Origin: Comamonas granuli NBRC 101663
Lineage (GTDB): Bacteria; Pseudomonadota; Gammaproteobacteria; Burkholderiales; Burkholderiaceae_C
Direction: 5' to 3'
Assembly (NCBI RefSeq): GCF_000739995.1
Contig: NZ_BBJX01000008.1
Location: 1 to 64,000, forward strand
DNA: 64,000 nucleotides
Below the pieces are notes generated by a model that was given only the letters and a program-made list of their open reading frames with translations, did not search any database and had not been told where the DNA came from. The stretch's first letter is position 1, and every line of letters begins with the position of its first letter. Position numbers and translations under genes: made by a program. Below, one piece after another: positions 9,360 to 19,849 of the stretch.

Positions 9360-9974
9360 ATGCGATTCCAGAATACTGTTAAAACGATAGCTGCTTGCGC
9401 TGTATTGGCAAGCGTTTCCGTGCTTTTTGCTGCATGTTCCAAGAGCCAGCCGGAGTTCCGCGGCGTGGACATCTCGCAGGTGGACTATGCGCGCGACTTC
9501 ACCCCCCTGGCCGACCAGTACGGCCAGCCGCGCAGCATCAAGGACTTCAAGGGCAAGGTGGTGGTGGTGTTCTTCGGCTACACCCAGTGCCCGGACGTCT
9601 GCCCCACCTCCATGCAGGAGGTCGCCGAGGTCAAGCGCATGCTGGGCGCGGACGGCGAGCGCCTGCAATCCATCTTCGTGACCGTGGACCCCGAGCGCGA
9701 CACGCCCGAGATGCTCAAGGCCTATATGGCCAACTTCGACCCGAGCTTCCTCGCCCTGCACGGTTCGGCCGAGCAGACCGCCGCCGTGGCCAAGGACTTC
9801 AAGATCTTCTACAAGAAGGTCGAGGGCAAGACGCCCACGAGCTACACCATGGACCACTCGGCGGGCAGCTACATCTACGACACGCAGGGCCGCCTGCGTG
9901 TGTACTACCGCTACGGCAGCGGCGTCGATGCCATGGCGCACGACGTGAAGGCGCTGCTGCAGGAAGCCGGCTGA
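9360..9974 (+). CDS. SCO1/SenC copper chaperone lipoprotein
   Basis: It delivers copper to the CuA site of subunit II. The protein is 204 aa and has the family motifs GYTQCPDVCPTSM (Cys near 77 and 81) and TMDHSAGSYIYD (His near 164), the three copper ligands. The N-terminus ends in a lipobox, LFAAC, so the mature protein is probably a lipoprotein. Bases 9381-9428, which encode most of the signal peptide, are a copy of the palindromic repeat otherwise seen between genes here. The ATG is 5 bases after the ctaB stop. A strong terminator ends the cluster. Confidence 0.95.
   Translation: MRFQNTVKTIAACAVLASVSVLFAACSKSQPEFRGVDISQVDYARDFTPLADQYGQPRSIKDFKGKVVVVFFGYTQCPDVCPTSMQEVAEVKRMLGADGERLQSIFVTVDPERDTPEMLKAYMANFDPSFLALHGSAEQTAAVAKDFKIFYKKVEGKTPTSYTMDHSAGSYIYDTQGRLRVYYRYGSGVDAMAHDVKALLQEAG
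9381..9428 (+). repeat. Palindromic repeat, copy 1, inside the SCO1 signal peptide
   Basis: The core ATAGCTGCTTGCGCT ... GGCAAGCG is a clear member of the family listed below. It is read in frame as K-T-I-A-A-C-A-V-L-A-S, the hydrophobic part of the SCO1 signal peptide. The in-frame TGA present in typical copies (CGCTTGATGG) is replaced by GCTGTATTGG. Confidence 0.8.
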
Positions 9975-10016
9975 GGGCTCCCGGCCTGTGCCCCGCGCGG
10001 CACAGGCGCCCGCAAA

Positions 10017-10041
10017 AAAGGGCTGCGCCAGGCAGCCCTTT
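10017..10041. terminator. Bidirectional terminator between SCO1 and rpoH
   Basis: A ten-pair stem, AAAGGGCTGC with GCAGCCCTTT around a five-base loop, is flanked by A on the left and T on the right. It can therefore end transcription of both converging genes. Confidence 0.82.
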
Positions 10042-10078
10042 CTGCATGTGCGGCCGGGCACGCGGGCCCGGCACGGCC

Positions 10079-11014
<936 letters not shown>

Positions 11015-11045
11015 GGGGCTTGTCCTCTCCTTGGGAGACTTCATG

Positions 11046-11072
11046 TTAGCACTCTCTTGGAGAGACTGCTAA
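11046..11072. promoter_or_regulatory. CIRCE element (HrcA operator) upstream of rpoH
   Basis: TTAGCACTC-N9-GACTGCTAA matches the CIRCE consensus TTAGCACTC-N9-GAGTGCTAA at 17 of 18 positions, with the exact spacing of nine. It lies 31 bases upstream of the preferred rpoH start, in the expected 5' leader. Confidence 0.85.
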
Positions 11073-11115
11073 ATGCCAAGTTCCCCTGCGGTCTTCCGGA
11101 ACGGGGTTTTATGAC

Positions 11116-11163
11116 AAAAATGACCTTCCAGCGCAATACTGGCAAGCGCGAGCAGCTATCAAT
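11116..11163 (-). repeat. Palindromic repeat, copy 2
   Basis: Read on the minus strand it begins ATTGATAGCTGCTCGCGCTT and continues through TTGCGCTGGAAGGTCA. It lies between the divergent rpoH and cutA genes and so forms part of both leaders. Confidence 0.8.
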
Positions 11164-11234
11164 TCAGAAGCTTCCGTCTGCCCACCCATGGGCTGGTTGT
11201 GCGCTTTGGGCCAGACGGGCGCACACTCCCGTCC

Positions 11235-11591
11235 ATGACCCGTTCCGACCCCCACGTACCCCTGGCTCCCGAGGCCGTCTGCGCAGTGACCACCACGGTC
11301 GCGTCGCCGCAGGACGCCGAGCGCCTGGCGCAGGTGCTGCTGCAGCACCGGCTGGCGGCCTGCGTGCAGATCGAGCCCATCACCTCGCACTACCACTGGC
11401 AGGGCGCGCTGCATGCGGATGCCGAGTGGCGCCTGGTCTGCAAGACCACGCCCGAGGCCGTGCCGCGGCTCTTGGCCTGCCTGCAGCAGGAGCACCCCTA
11501 CGCGCTGCCGCAGCTCCTGGTCCAGCCGGTGCAGGCCAGCCAGGCCTATGCCGACTGGGTGCACGCACAGACCGCGCAGCCCGGCTTGTGA
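11235..11591 (+). CDS. cutA: Divalent cation tolerance protein CutA
   Basis: CutA is a small trimeric ferredoxin-like protein linked to copper tolerance. The protein is 118 aa, the usual family length once the first ten residues are discounted. It has VTTTVASPQDAERLAQVLLQ, LAACVQI and HYHWQGALHADAEWRLVCKT in family order. The start was chosen at MTRSDPH because the 12 codons upstream do not resemble the family. It is divergent from rpoH and convergent with the GGDEF/EAL gene. Confidence 0.92.
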   Translation: MTRSDPHVPLAPEAVCAVTTTVASPQDAERLAQVLLQHRLAACVQIEPITSHYHWQGALHADAEWRLVCKTTPEAVPRLLACLQQEHPYALPQLLVQPVQASQAYADWVHAQTAQPGL

Positions 11592-11607
11592 GGCCGCCGC
11601 GTGCCGC

Positions 11608-14259
11608 TCAGTATTGCGCGCGCACGCGGCGCTCGAAATCGCCCAGCGGCTCGGGGCGGCCGAACAGGTAGCCCTGGAAGTCGCGGCAGCCGTGCTCGAG
11701 CAGGAAATGGTGGTGCGCCTCGGTCTCCACGCCTTCGGCAATCACCTCCAGGCCCAGCAGCCCTCCCAGCCCGATGATGCTGTGCGCGATCGCCGCGTCC
11801 CGCGCGTCGAGCATCACATTGCGCACAAAGCCCTGGTCGATCTTGATCTGGTCCAGCGGCAGGCGCTTGAGGTAGCCCAGGCTGGAGTAGCCGGTGCCGA
11901 AGTCGTCCAGCGCCAGGGCCAGGCCCAGGGCGCGCAGCTCCTGCATGATGGCGATCACGCCGTCCACGTCCTGCAGCAGCAGGCTCTCGGTCAGCTCCAG
12001 CGTGATGCGCGCCGGGTTGGCCCCGCTGGCGCGCAGCAGCTCGCGCAGCCCGGGCACGAAGTCGTCCTTGCGGAACTGGCGGGCGCTCACGTTGACCGAG
12101 AGGCTCACGCCGGCGAGCAGCGGGTCGCTCTGCCACAGCGCCTGCTGGTGCAGCGCCGACTGCAGCACCCACTGCCCGAGCGCGAGGATCTGGCCCGTCT
12201 CCTCGGCCAGCGGGATGAATACGCCCGGCGGCACCAGGCCCTTGTCCGGGTGCTGCCAGCGCAGCAGCGCCTCGGCGCCGACGATGCGGCCCTGCCCGTT
12301 CACCTGGGGCTGGAAGAACAGCACGAACTCCCCCTGGCGCAGGCCCCGGTGCAGATCGGCCTGCAGCGCCACGCGCTGGTTCACGGTGGCCTGCATCACG
12401 GGGTCGAAGAAGCGCAGCGTGTTGCGCCCCTCGTCCTTGGCGCGGTACATGGCCAGGTCGGCGTGCTTTAGCAGGTCCTCGACCGACGGCACCGCCGTGG
12501 CGTCGGCCATCACGGCGCCCATGCTGGCCGTGAGGATGTACTCCTGCTGCTCCAGTGCGACGGGCTGGCGCAGGTGCTCGAGCATCTTGTCGCCCAGCGC
12601 GCGCACCTGGGCGGCGGCTTCCACCTTGTCGGCGCTCAGGTTGTGCAGCAGCACCACGAACTCGTCGCCCCCCAGCCGCGCCACGGTGTCCTGCGCGCGC
12701 ACGCAGGCCTGCAGGCGCTTGGCCACCTCCACGAGCAGGCGGTCGCCGATCTCGTGGCCGCGGCTGTCGTTGAGCGTCTTGAAGTGGTCCAGGTCCATGA
12801 ACAGCACGGCCGCGCACAGCCCCGTGCGCGCGCTGCCCGCCAGCACCTGCTGCAGGCGGTCGGCCAGCAGGCGGCGGTTGGGCAGGCCGGTCAGCGCGTC
12901 GTAGAACGCGAGGTAGCGCGCCTGCTTCTCCGCGGCCTTGCGGCCGGAGATGTCCACGTCGATGCAGAACATCTCCGGCGGGTTGCCGGGCGTCTGCACA
13001 TGGGCGTGGCTGGAATACACCTCCACCGTCGTGCCGTCCTTGCGCATGAGGCGCAGTTCCTCTGCCGGCACCGGGGTGCCGGTGGCGAACATCTGCGCCA
13101 TGGCCGCCTGCACCTGTGGGCGCATGTCTGGCGGCACGATGAGTTCGAGCAGGCTGCGGCCCACGGCCTCCTCGGCAGAGTAGCCGTAGAGCTGCTCCGA
13201 GGCTTTGTTCCAGTACACCGTCGTGCCATCGGCCAGGTAGCCCTGGACGGACACCGAGGGAATGTCGCGCAGCAGGGTGCGAAAGCGCAGCTCCGACTCG
13301 CGCAGCGCCGCCTCCGCCTGCACGCGCTCGGTGCGGTCGCGCGCAATGAACACCACGGCGCGCCGCCCCCGCACCGGCGTGCCCAGGGGCTGGCAGCGGC
13401 CCTCGAAGTGGCGTACGCCCGCCATGGTCTGGATGTCGTATTCCAGCGTATCCACGGGCTCGCCCTGCAGGCTGCGCCGGATGTGGCGCAGGATGCGCTC
13501 GGCGGTCTCGGCGGGCAGCACATCGGTCAGGTGGCGGCCCAGCAACTGCGCCACCGGTGCGGCCAGGCGCGCGTCCTCGGGGGTCAGCACCTCCAGGTAG
13601 CGGCCATCTTCGTCCAGCAGCAGCACCAGGTCCGGGACGGACTGCATGATGGCCGCCAGGCGCTCGGCATTCTCGGACAGCGCGCGTTCGGTGGCGAAAC
13701 GCTGCTCCACGTCGTGCAGCAGCCAGCCCAGCAGCGCCGTGGCCGGGCCGAACACCAGCAGATAGGGCAGGGCCAGGTCGCGGTTGATGTGCTGCACCAC
13801 GGCCGGCTCCAGCCCCTGGAACAGCCCCAGCACCGTGAGGTGCAGCAGCAGGCCGAACGCCAGCAGCGTGGCCAGGTCGACGCCCAGCTTGCCGCGCCCG
13901 CGCGCATAGCGGTACAGCAGGCCGGCTGCCGTGCACCACAGGATCACGAGCAGGCCGACGGCCATGCCCGCGCCGCCCAGGGACCAGCGCGCGCCAGCCG
14001 CCATGGCGGCCGCGATGCCCGCAGGAAGGGGGCCGCCGAACAGCGCCGCCATGCTGAGCACCACCGAGCGCGCATCGATGATGACCCCGGGCGCCAGCTG
14101 CAGCGGCTTGGCCATGCCGAGGATGCAAATGCTGCCGAACAGCAGCCCCGAAAGGACCTGGCCCATGCGCGGGTGGCCGCGCCACAGGCGCATGTTCACG
14201 CCGTGCAGAAAGCACAGCGCGAGCAGCAGGGCCACGCCTTGGATGAGTTCGAGGAGCAT
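11608..14259 (-). CDS. Membrane 5TM-PAS-PAS-GGDEF-EAL cyclic-di-GMP protein
   Basis: This protein probably makes and/or degrades cyclic di-GMP. From ATG 14259 it has 883 residues: an N-terminal membrane region of about 190 residues resembling the 5TM receptors of the LytS family, two PAS-like segments (about 200-320 and 330-445), a GGDEF domain with intact LGGDEF (about residue 528), and an EAL domain with EALLRW (about 658) and ELTES. Both catalytic signatures look intact. A GTG at 14334 would add 25 residues and start inside a perfect 16-base palindrome. No good ribosome site marks either start. It lies just downstream of ftsY. Confidence 0.9.
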   Translation of the reverse strand: MLLELIQGVALLLALCFLHGVNMRLWRGHPRMGQVLSGLLFGSICILGMAKPLQLAPGVIIDARSVVLSMAALFGGPLPAGIAAAMAAGARWSLGGAGMAVGLLVILWCTAAGLLYRYARGRGKLGVDLATLLAFGLLLHLTVLGLFQGLEPAVVQHINRDLALPYLLVFGPATALLGWLLHDVEQRFATERALSENAERLAAIMQSVPDLVLLLDEDGRYLEVLTPEDARLAAPVAQLLGRHLTDVLPAETAERILRHIRRSLQGEPVDTLEYDIQTMAGVRHFEGRCQPLGTPVRGRRAVVFIARDRTERVQAEAALRESELRFRTLLRDIPSVSVQGYLADGTTVYWNKASEQLYGYSAEEAVGRSLLELIVPPDMRPQVQAAMAQMFATGTPVPAEELRLMRKDGTTVEVYSSHAHVQTPGNPPEMFCIDVDISGRKAAEKQARYLAFYDALTGLPNRRLLADRLQQVLAGSARTGLCAAVLFMDLDHFKTLNDSRGHEIGDRLLVEVAKRLQACVRAQDTVARLGGDEFVVLLHNLSADKVEAAAQVRALGDKMLEHLRQPVALEQQEYILTASMGAVMADATAVPSVEDLLKHADLAMYRAKDEGRNTLRFFDPVMQATVNQRVALQADLHRGLRQGEFVLFFQPQVNGQGRIVGAEALLRWQHPDKGLVPPGVFIPLAEETGQILALGQWVLQSALHQQALWQSDPLLAGVSLSVNVSARQFRKDDFVPGLRELLRASGANPARITLELTESLLLQDVDGVIAIMQELRALGLALALDDFGTGYSSLGYLKRLPLDQIKIDQGFVRNVMLDARDAAIAHSIIGLGGLLGLEVIAEGVETEAHHHFLLEHGCRDFQGYLFGRPEPLGDFERRVRAQY

Positions 14260-14321
14260 CGGGTGGAGCGAATGGTGCGCCAGCGCCGCATCATGCGCCA
14301 AACCCGTATTTCCGTAAACAT

Positions 14322-14337
14322 CCCGTGTATACACGGG
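14322..14337. promoter_or_regulatory. Perfect 16-base palindrome before the GGDEF/EAL gene
   Basis: CCCGTGTATACACGGG is self-complementary without a loop or mismatch. It occupies the 5' boundary of the cyclic-di-GMP gene, between the ftsY stop and the preferred ATG. It could be an operator for a dimeric regulator. The role is inference. Confidence 0.4.
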
Positions 14338-14347
14338 TGCGGGCCGC

Positions 14348-15688
<1,341 letters not shown>

Positions 15689-15699
15689 TGGCGGGTTCG

Positions 15700-15717
15700 T
15701 AGAATCTGTGCATTCTA
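15700..15717. promoter_or_regulatory. Inverted repeat between divergent ftsY and M16 peptidase starts
   Basis: TAGAAT-N6-ATTCTA forms a symmetric site in the 28-base gap between two divergent start codons. Each arm could serve as a -10 hexamer on its own strand, although no matching -35 elements are evident. It could also be a repressor site. Confidence 0.35.
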
Positions 15718-17156
15718 TGAAACACCTCACTTCCCTCCTGGCCCTGTGGGCCTGCCTGTCGGCGGCTGCCATCGCGCAGCCCGTGCGTGCCCCGCTGCCT
15801 GCGGCCTCCAGCGCCGCGCAGGCGACTGCCGGGCCGCAGCAGTTCCAGCTCTCCAACGGCATGCAGCTCATCGTGCAGCCGGACCGGCGCGCGCCCACGG
15901 CGGTGCACATGGTCTGGGTGCGCACGGGCGCCATGGACGAGGTCGATGGCACCTCGGGCGTGGCCCATGTGCTCGAGCACATGATGTTCAAGGGCACGGC
16001 CGCCGTGCCGCCGGGCGATTTCTCGCGCCGCGTGGCGGCGCTGGGCGGTTCGGAAAACGCCTTCACCAGCCAGGACTACACGGGCTTCTTCCAGCAAATC
16101 CCCGCTGGCCGCCTCGAAGACGTGATGCGCCTGGAGTCCGACCGCTTCGCCAACAACCAGTGGCCCGATGCCGAGTTCAAGAAGGAGATCGAGGTCGTCA
16201 AGGAAGAGCGGCGCATGCGCACCGAGGACCAGCCGCGCGCCCTGCTGTGGGAGCAACTGAACGCGGCCGCCTTCGTCGCCTCGCCCTACCGCCGCCCCAT
16301 CGTCGGCTGGATGAGCGACCTGGACGCCATGGTGCCGGACGACGTGCGCCAGTTCCACCGCCAGTGGTACGTGCCCGGCAATGCCGTGGTGGTGGTGGCA
16401 GGCGACGTGGACGTGCAGCAGGTGCGCGCCCTGGCCGAGAAGTACTACGGCGGCATTCCCGCGCGCGCCGTGCCCGCGCGCAAGCCGCGCACCGAGCCGG
16501 CGCAGCGCGGCCTGCGCCGCATCGAGGTCAAGGCGCCGGCCGAGCAGGCCTATGTGGCACTGGCCTTCCGCGCGCCGCGCCTGGCCTCGGTGGACGCGGC
16601 CAGCGACGAGGACCGCGACGCGCTGGCGCTGGTGGTGCTCTCGGCGGTGCTCAGCGGCTACGACGGCGCGCGCCTGGAGCGCGCGCTCACCCAGGGGCCG
16701 CAGCGCGTGGCCGACAGCGCCGACAGCAGCGCCTCGGTCATGGGCCGCGGGCCGGGGCAGTTCGTGCTCACGGCGGTGCCCGCCCAGGGCAAGACGCCGC
16801 GCCAGGTCGAGGACGCCCTGCGCGCCGAGCTCGCGCGCATTGCGCGCGAGGGCGTGAACGGCGCCGAGCTCGAGCGCGTCAAGACGCAGTGGATCGCCGC
16901 CAAGGTGTACGAGCGCGATTCCCTGTTCCGCCAGGCCATGCTGCTTGCCCAGCACTGGGTGCAGGGCTGGCCGCTGGACGCCGAGGAGCGGCTGCTGGCG
17001 CAGTTGCGCGCCGTCACGCCGCAGCAGGTGCAGGCCGTGGCGCAGCGCTGGTTCGGCGACGACCAGCTCACCGTGGCCACGCTGCTGCCCCAGCCCCTGC
17101 CCCCCGGCGCTCAGCGCCCTGCCGCCGCGCAGGGCGCGGCCCCCCACCGCCATTGA
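15717..17156 (+). CDS. M16 family zinc metallopeptidase, catalytic subunit, secreted
   Basis: A processing-peptidase-like (M16B) protein of 479 aa with a signal peptide (about 1-20, ending AIAQ). The zinc motif HVLEH (H84, E87, H88) is intact, followed by the downstream EVVKEER region that supplies the third ligand. The C-terminus carries a short Pro/Ala-rich tail. The next gene encodes a related protein lacking the zinc motif, so the two probably form a heterodimer in the periplasm, as in other two-gene M16B pairs. The substrate is unknown. Confidence 0.92.
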   Translation: MKHLTSLLALWACLSAAAIAQPVRAPLPAASSAAQATAGPQQFQLSNGMQLIVQPDRRAPTAVHMVWVRTGAMDEVDGTSGVAHVLEHMMFKGTAAVPPGDFSRRVAALGGSENAFTSQDYTGFFQQIPAGRLEDVMRLESDRFANNQWPDAEFKKEIEVVKEERRMRTEDQPRALLWEQLNAAAFVASPYRRPIVGWMSDLDAMVPDDVRQFHRQWYVPGNAVVVVAGDVDVQQVRALAEKYYGGIPARAVPARKPRTEPAQRGLRRIEVKAPAEQAYVALAFRAPRLASVDAASDEDRDALALVVLSAVLSGYDGARLERALTQGPQRVADSADSSASVMGRGPGQFVLTAVPAQGKTPRQVEDALRAELARIAREGVNGAELERVKTQWIAAKVYERDSLFRQAMLLAQHWVQGWPLDAEERLLAQLRAVTPQQVQAVAQRWFGDDQLTVATLLPQPLPPGAQRPAAAQGAAPHRH

Positions 17157-17185
17157 GCGCCCGGCACCCTTTGCGAGGCCTGTTT

Positions 17186-18532
17186 ATGCTTGCTATTAAA
17201 AACATAGCTGTTCGCGCTTTATTGGTAAGCGCTGCAGCCCTTTTTGTTCAAAATCCTGCGTGGGCGCTGCTGCCCATACAGCACTGGCAGGAGCCCAGCG
17301 GGGCGCAGGTCTGGCTGGTGCAGAGCCCGGCCATCCCCATGGTGGACGTGCAGATCGACTTCGACGCCGGCAGCCGCCGCGACCCGTCCGAGCAGGCGGG
17401 CCTGGCGCAGGCCGTGGCCGGCATGGCCACCAAGGGCGTGCGCGCCGGGCGCGGGTTTGCGGCCCTGGACGAGAACGGCCTGGGCGAGGCCTGGGCCGAC
17501 CTGGGCGCGCAGTTCGACGTGAGCGCCGGGCGCGACGCGCTGAGCTATTCGCTGCGCTCGCTCACCGAGCCCAAGCTGCTGGACCAGGCCGTGTACCTGG
17601 CTGCGCGCGTCATGGCCGAGCCCACCTTCCCGCCCGCCGTGTGGGAGCGCGAGCGCGCGCGCTGGAGCGCGGCGCTCAAGGAGGCCGACACGCGCCCGGG
17701 CGTGGTCGCCGCCAAGGCCTTTGCCGCGGGCGTGTTCGGCAGCCATCCCTACGGCCAGCAGGCGACGCCGGAGACGCTGGCGCGCATCCAGGTGCAGGAC
17801 CTGCAGCGCTTTCAGGCGCGCTACCTCGACGCCTGCCGCGCGCGCGTGCACATCGTCGGGGCGGTCGAGCGCGCCCAGGCGCGCCTGCTGGTGGCGGCGC
17901 TGCTCTCGCGCCTGCCGGCGTCCAGCCCCTGCGCGGCGCTGCCCGCCGTGCCCGAGGTGGCGCCGCTGCAGGCCGCGGCCGAGCGCGCCATCCCCTTCGC
18001 CTCGGCGCAGGCGCATGTGCTCATCGGCCAGCCGGGCTTTGCGCGCAAGGACCCGGACTTCTTCGCCCTGCTCGTGGGCAACCACATCCTGGGCGGCGGC
18101 GGTTTTGTCTCGCGCCTGACCGAGGAGGTGCGCGAGAAGCGCGGCCTCTCCTACAGCGTGTACAGCGCCTTTGCGCCGGGGCTGCAGGCGGGGGCCTTCA
18201 CCATCGGCCTGCAGACCCGCCCCGACCAGGCCGCGCAGGCCCTGCAGGTGGCGCGCGAGGTGCTCGAGCGCTTCGTTGCCGAGGGCCCCACCGAGGAGGA
18301 ACTGCGCGCCGCCAAGGACAACCTCGTGGGCGGCTTTGCGCTGCGCGTCGACAGCAACCGCAAGCTGCTCGCCAATGTGGTGAACATCGCCACCTACGGC
18401 CTGCCGCTGGACTACCTGGACGGCTGGACCCAGCGCGTGGAGGCCCTCACCGTGGCCGAGGTGCGCGCTGCCATGGCGCGCAAGCTCCAGCCCGCGCGCA
18501 TGCTCACCGTGGTGGTGGGCGCGCAGCCATGA
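17186..18532 (+). CDS. M16 family protein lacking the zinc site (non-catalytic partner)
   Basis: A 448-residue M16B relative. At the position of HVLEH it has GLAQAVAGMATKG, so all three key residues are replaced (Q74, A77, G78). The C-terminal half keeps the RLTEEVREKRGLSYSVYS segment typical of the non-catalytic subunit, which helps bind substrate. The signal peptide (about residues 1-27, ending PAWA) is encoded largely by a copy of the palindromic repeat (17191-17253). It follows the catalytic gene by 29 bases and overlaps rsmD as ATGA. Confidence 0.9.
   Translation: MLAIKNIAVRALLVSAAALFVQNPAWALLPIQHWQEPSGAQVWLVQSPAIPMVDVQIDFDAGSRRDPSEQAGLAQAVAGMATKGVRAGRGFAALDENGLGEAWADLGAQFDVSAGRDALSYSLRSLTEPKLLDQAVYLAARVMAEPTFPPAVWERERARWSAALKEADTRPGVVAAKAFAAGVFGSHPYGQQATPETLARIQVQDLQRFQARYLDACRARVHIVGAVERAQARLLVAALLSRLPASSPCAALPAVPEVAPLQAAAERAIPFASAQAHVLIGQPGFARKDPDFFALLVGNHILGGGGFVSRLTEEVREKRGLSYSVYSAFAPGLQAGAFTIGLQTRPDQAAQALQVAREVLERFVAEGPTEEELRAAKDNLVGGFALRVDSNRKLLANVVNIATYGLPLDYLDGWTQRVEALTVAEVRAAMARKLQPARMLTVVVGAQP
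17191..17253 (+). repeat. Palindromic repeat, copy 3, inside the M16 signal peptide
   Basis: ATAGCTGTTCGCGCTTTATTGG-like sequence followed by TAAGCGCTGCAGCCCTTTTTG aligns with the repeat family. It is read in the same frame as copy 1, giving I-A-V-R-A-L-L-V-S-A-A-A-L-F. Confidence 0.8.
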
Positions 18533-19218
18533 CCAGCCGCCTGAGCCCCGCCCAGGTGCAGCGCGCCCTGCGCGCCGCGCCCGGGGCGCCTGCCGGGCGG
18601 GCCGCCGCGTCCCCGCGCAACGCCTCGGGGGCGGCCCCGGCCACGAACCCGAGCGCAGCACGCGGCGCGGGCGAGGTGCGCATCATCGGCGGGCAATGGA
18701 AGCGCACGCGCCTGGCCGTGCCCGTGCTCCCCGGGCTGCGTCCCACGCCCGACCGGGTGCGCGAGACGCTGTTCAACTGGCTGGGCCAGGACCTCACGGG
18801 TTGGCGCTGCTTCGACACCTTTGCCGGCACCGGCGCCCTGGGCCTGGAGGCGGCCTCGCGCGGCGCGGCCAGCGTGCTGCTCGTGGAGCAGGACGCCGCC
18901 CTGGCCGCGCGCCTGCAGCAGCATGTGCAGCGCCTGCAGGCCCAGGCCGTGCAGGTGCGCCGCGGCGACGGCCTGGCCCAGCTGCGCCAATGCCCCGCCG
19001 CCAGCCTGGACCTGGTGTTCATCGATCCGCCCTTCGGCAGCACCCTGTTCCAGAGCGCGCTGCAGGCGGCCGCGCAGGCCCTGGCCCCGCAGGGCCGCAT
19101 CTACCTGGAAGCCCCCCAGGCCTGGGATGACGCGGCGCTGGCGCCGCTGGGCCTGGCCGTGCTGCGCCACCTGCGCGCGGGCATGGTGCATGCCCACCTG
19201 CTGGCGCGTGAGACCTAG
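18529..19218 (+). CDS. rsmD: 16S rRNA (guanine(966)-N2)-methyltransferase
   Basis: RsmD methylates G966 of 16S rRNA. The 229-residue protein has an Ala/Pro-rich extension of about 45 residues, then VRIIGGQWKRTRLAVP, RPTPDRVRETLFNWL, the SAM-binding DTFAGTGALGLEAASRGA and the catalytic DPPF (about 166-169). Its start overlaps the M16 gene by 4 bases. coaD downstream is a common partner in proteobacteria. Confidence 0.94.
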   Translation: MTSRLSPAQVQRALRAAPGAPAGRAAASPRNASGAAPATNPSAARGAGEVRIIGGQWKRTRLAVPVLPGLRPTPDRVRETLFNWLGQDLTGWRCFDTFAGTGALGLEAASRGAASVLLVEQDAALAARLQQHVQRLQAQAVQVRRGDGLAQLRQCPAASLDLVFIDPPFGSTLFQSALQAAAQALAPQGRIYLEAPQAWDDAALAPLGLAVLRHLRAGMVHAHLLARET

Positions 19219-19227
19219 GTGCTCCAG

Positions 19228-19277
19228 AATTAATAGCTGCTGGCGCTTGCTGCATAAGCGCTGGATGCCATTTTGAC
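19228..19277 (+). repeat. Palindromic repeat, copy 4
   Basis: AATAGCTGCTGGCGCTTGCT followed by GCATAAGCGCTGGATGCC is a typical full copy in the gap between rsmD and coaD. Confidence 0.85.
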
Positions 19278-19348
19278 TTGTATTGTGGCGGGGAGGCGTG
19301 CACTGCATAATCGCGCCTGACCCCCTACTTGCCGCACACTCCCTCGCC

Positions 19349-19849
19349 ATGTCCTTGAGCCGCCTCGCCGTCTACCCCGGAACCTTCGACCCCATCACCC
19401 TGGGCCATGAGGACCTGCTGCGCCGCACGGCGCGCCTGTTCGATCGCGTGATCGTCGCCGTGGCCATGGCGCACCACAAGAAGACGCTGTTCTCGCTGGA
19501 CGAGCGCATGGACATGGCGCGCGCCGCCCTGGCCGACTGCCCGCAGGTGCAGGTCCTGCCGTTCGACGGCCTGGTGACCACCTTTGCCGCAGGGCAGGGC
19601 GCCGTGGCCATGGTGCGCGGCCTGCGCTCGGGCACGGATTTCGACTACGAATTCCAGCTCGCGGGCATGAACCACGCGCTCATGCCGCAGGTGGAGACGG
19701 TGTTCCTCACGCCCGATGCGCGCTACCAGTCCATCAGCAGCACGCTGGTGCGCGAGATCGCCACGCTGGGCGGCGACGTGGCGCAGTTCGTCTCGCCCGT
19801 GGTGCACGGGCGCCTGATGGCCAAACTGGGCCGCAGCGCTACGGCGTAG
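19349..19849 (+). CDS. coaD: Phosphopantetheine adenylyltransferase
   Basis: It transfers AMP from ATP to 4'-phosphopantetheine, the penultimate step of coenzyme A synthesis. The protein is 166 aa, the usual length. It has the nucleotidyltransferase motif GTFDPITLGH (11-20) and ISSTLVRE near residue 128. No strong ribosome site is seen before the ATG. Its last 11 bases overlap the convergent moeB/thiF gene. Confidence 0.95.
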   Translation: MSLSRLAVYPGTFDPITLGHEDLLRRTARLFDRVIVAVAMAHHKKTLFSLDERMDMARAALADCPQVQVLPFDGLVTTFAAGQGAVAMVRGLRSGTDFDYEFQLAGMNHALMPQVETVFLTPDARYQSISSTLVREIATLGGDVAQFVSPVVHGRLMAKLGRSATA

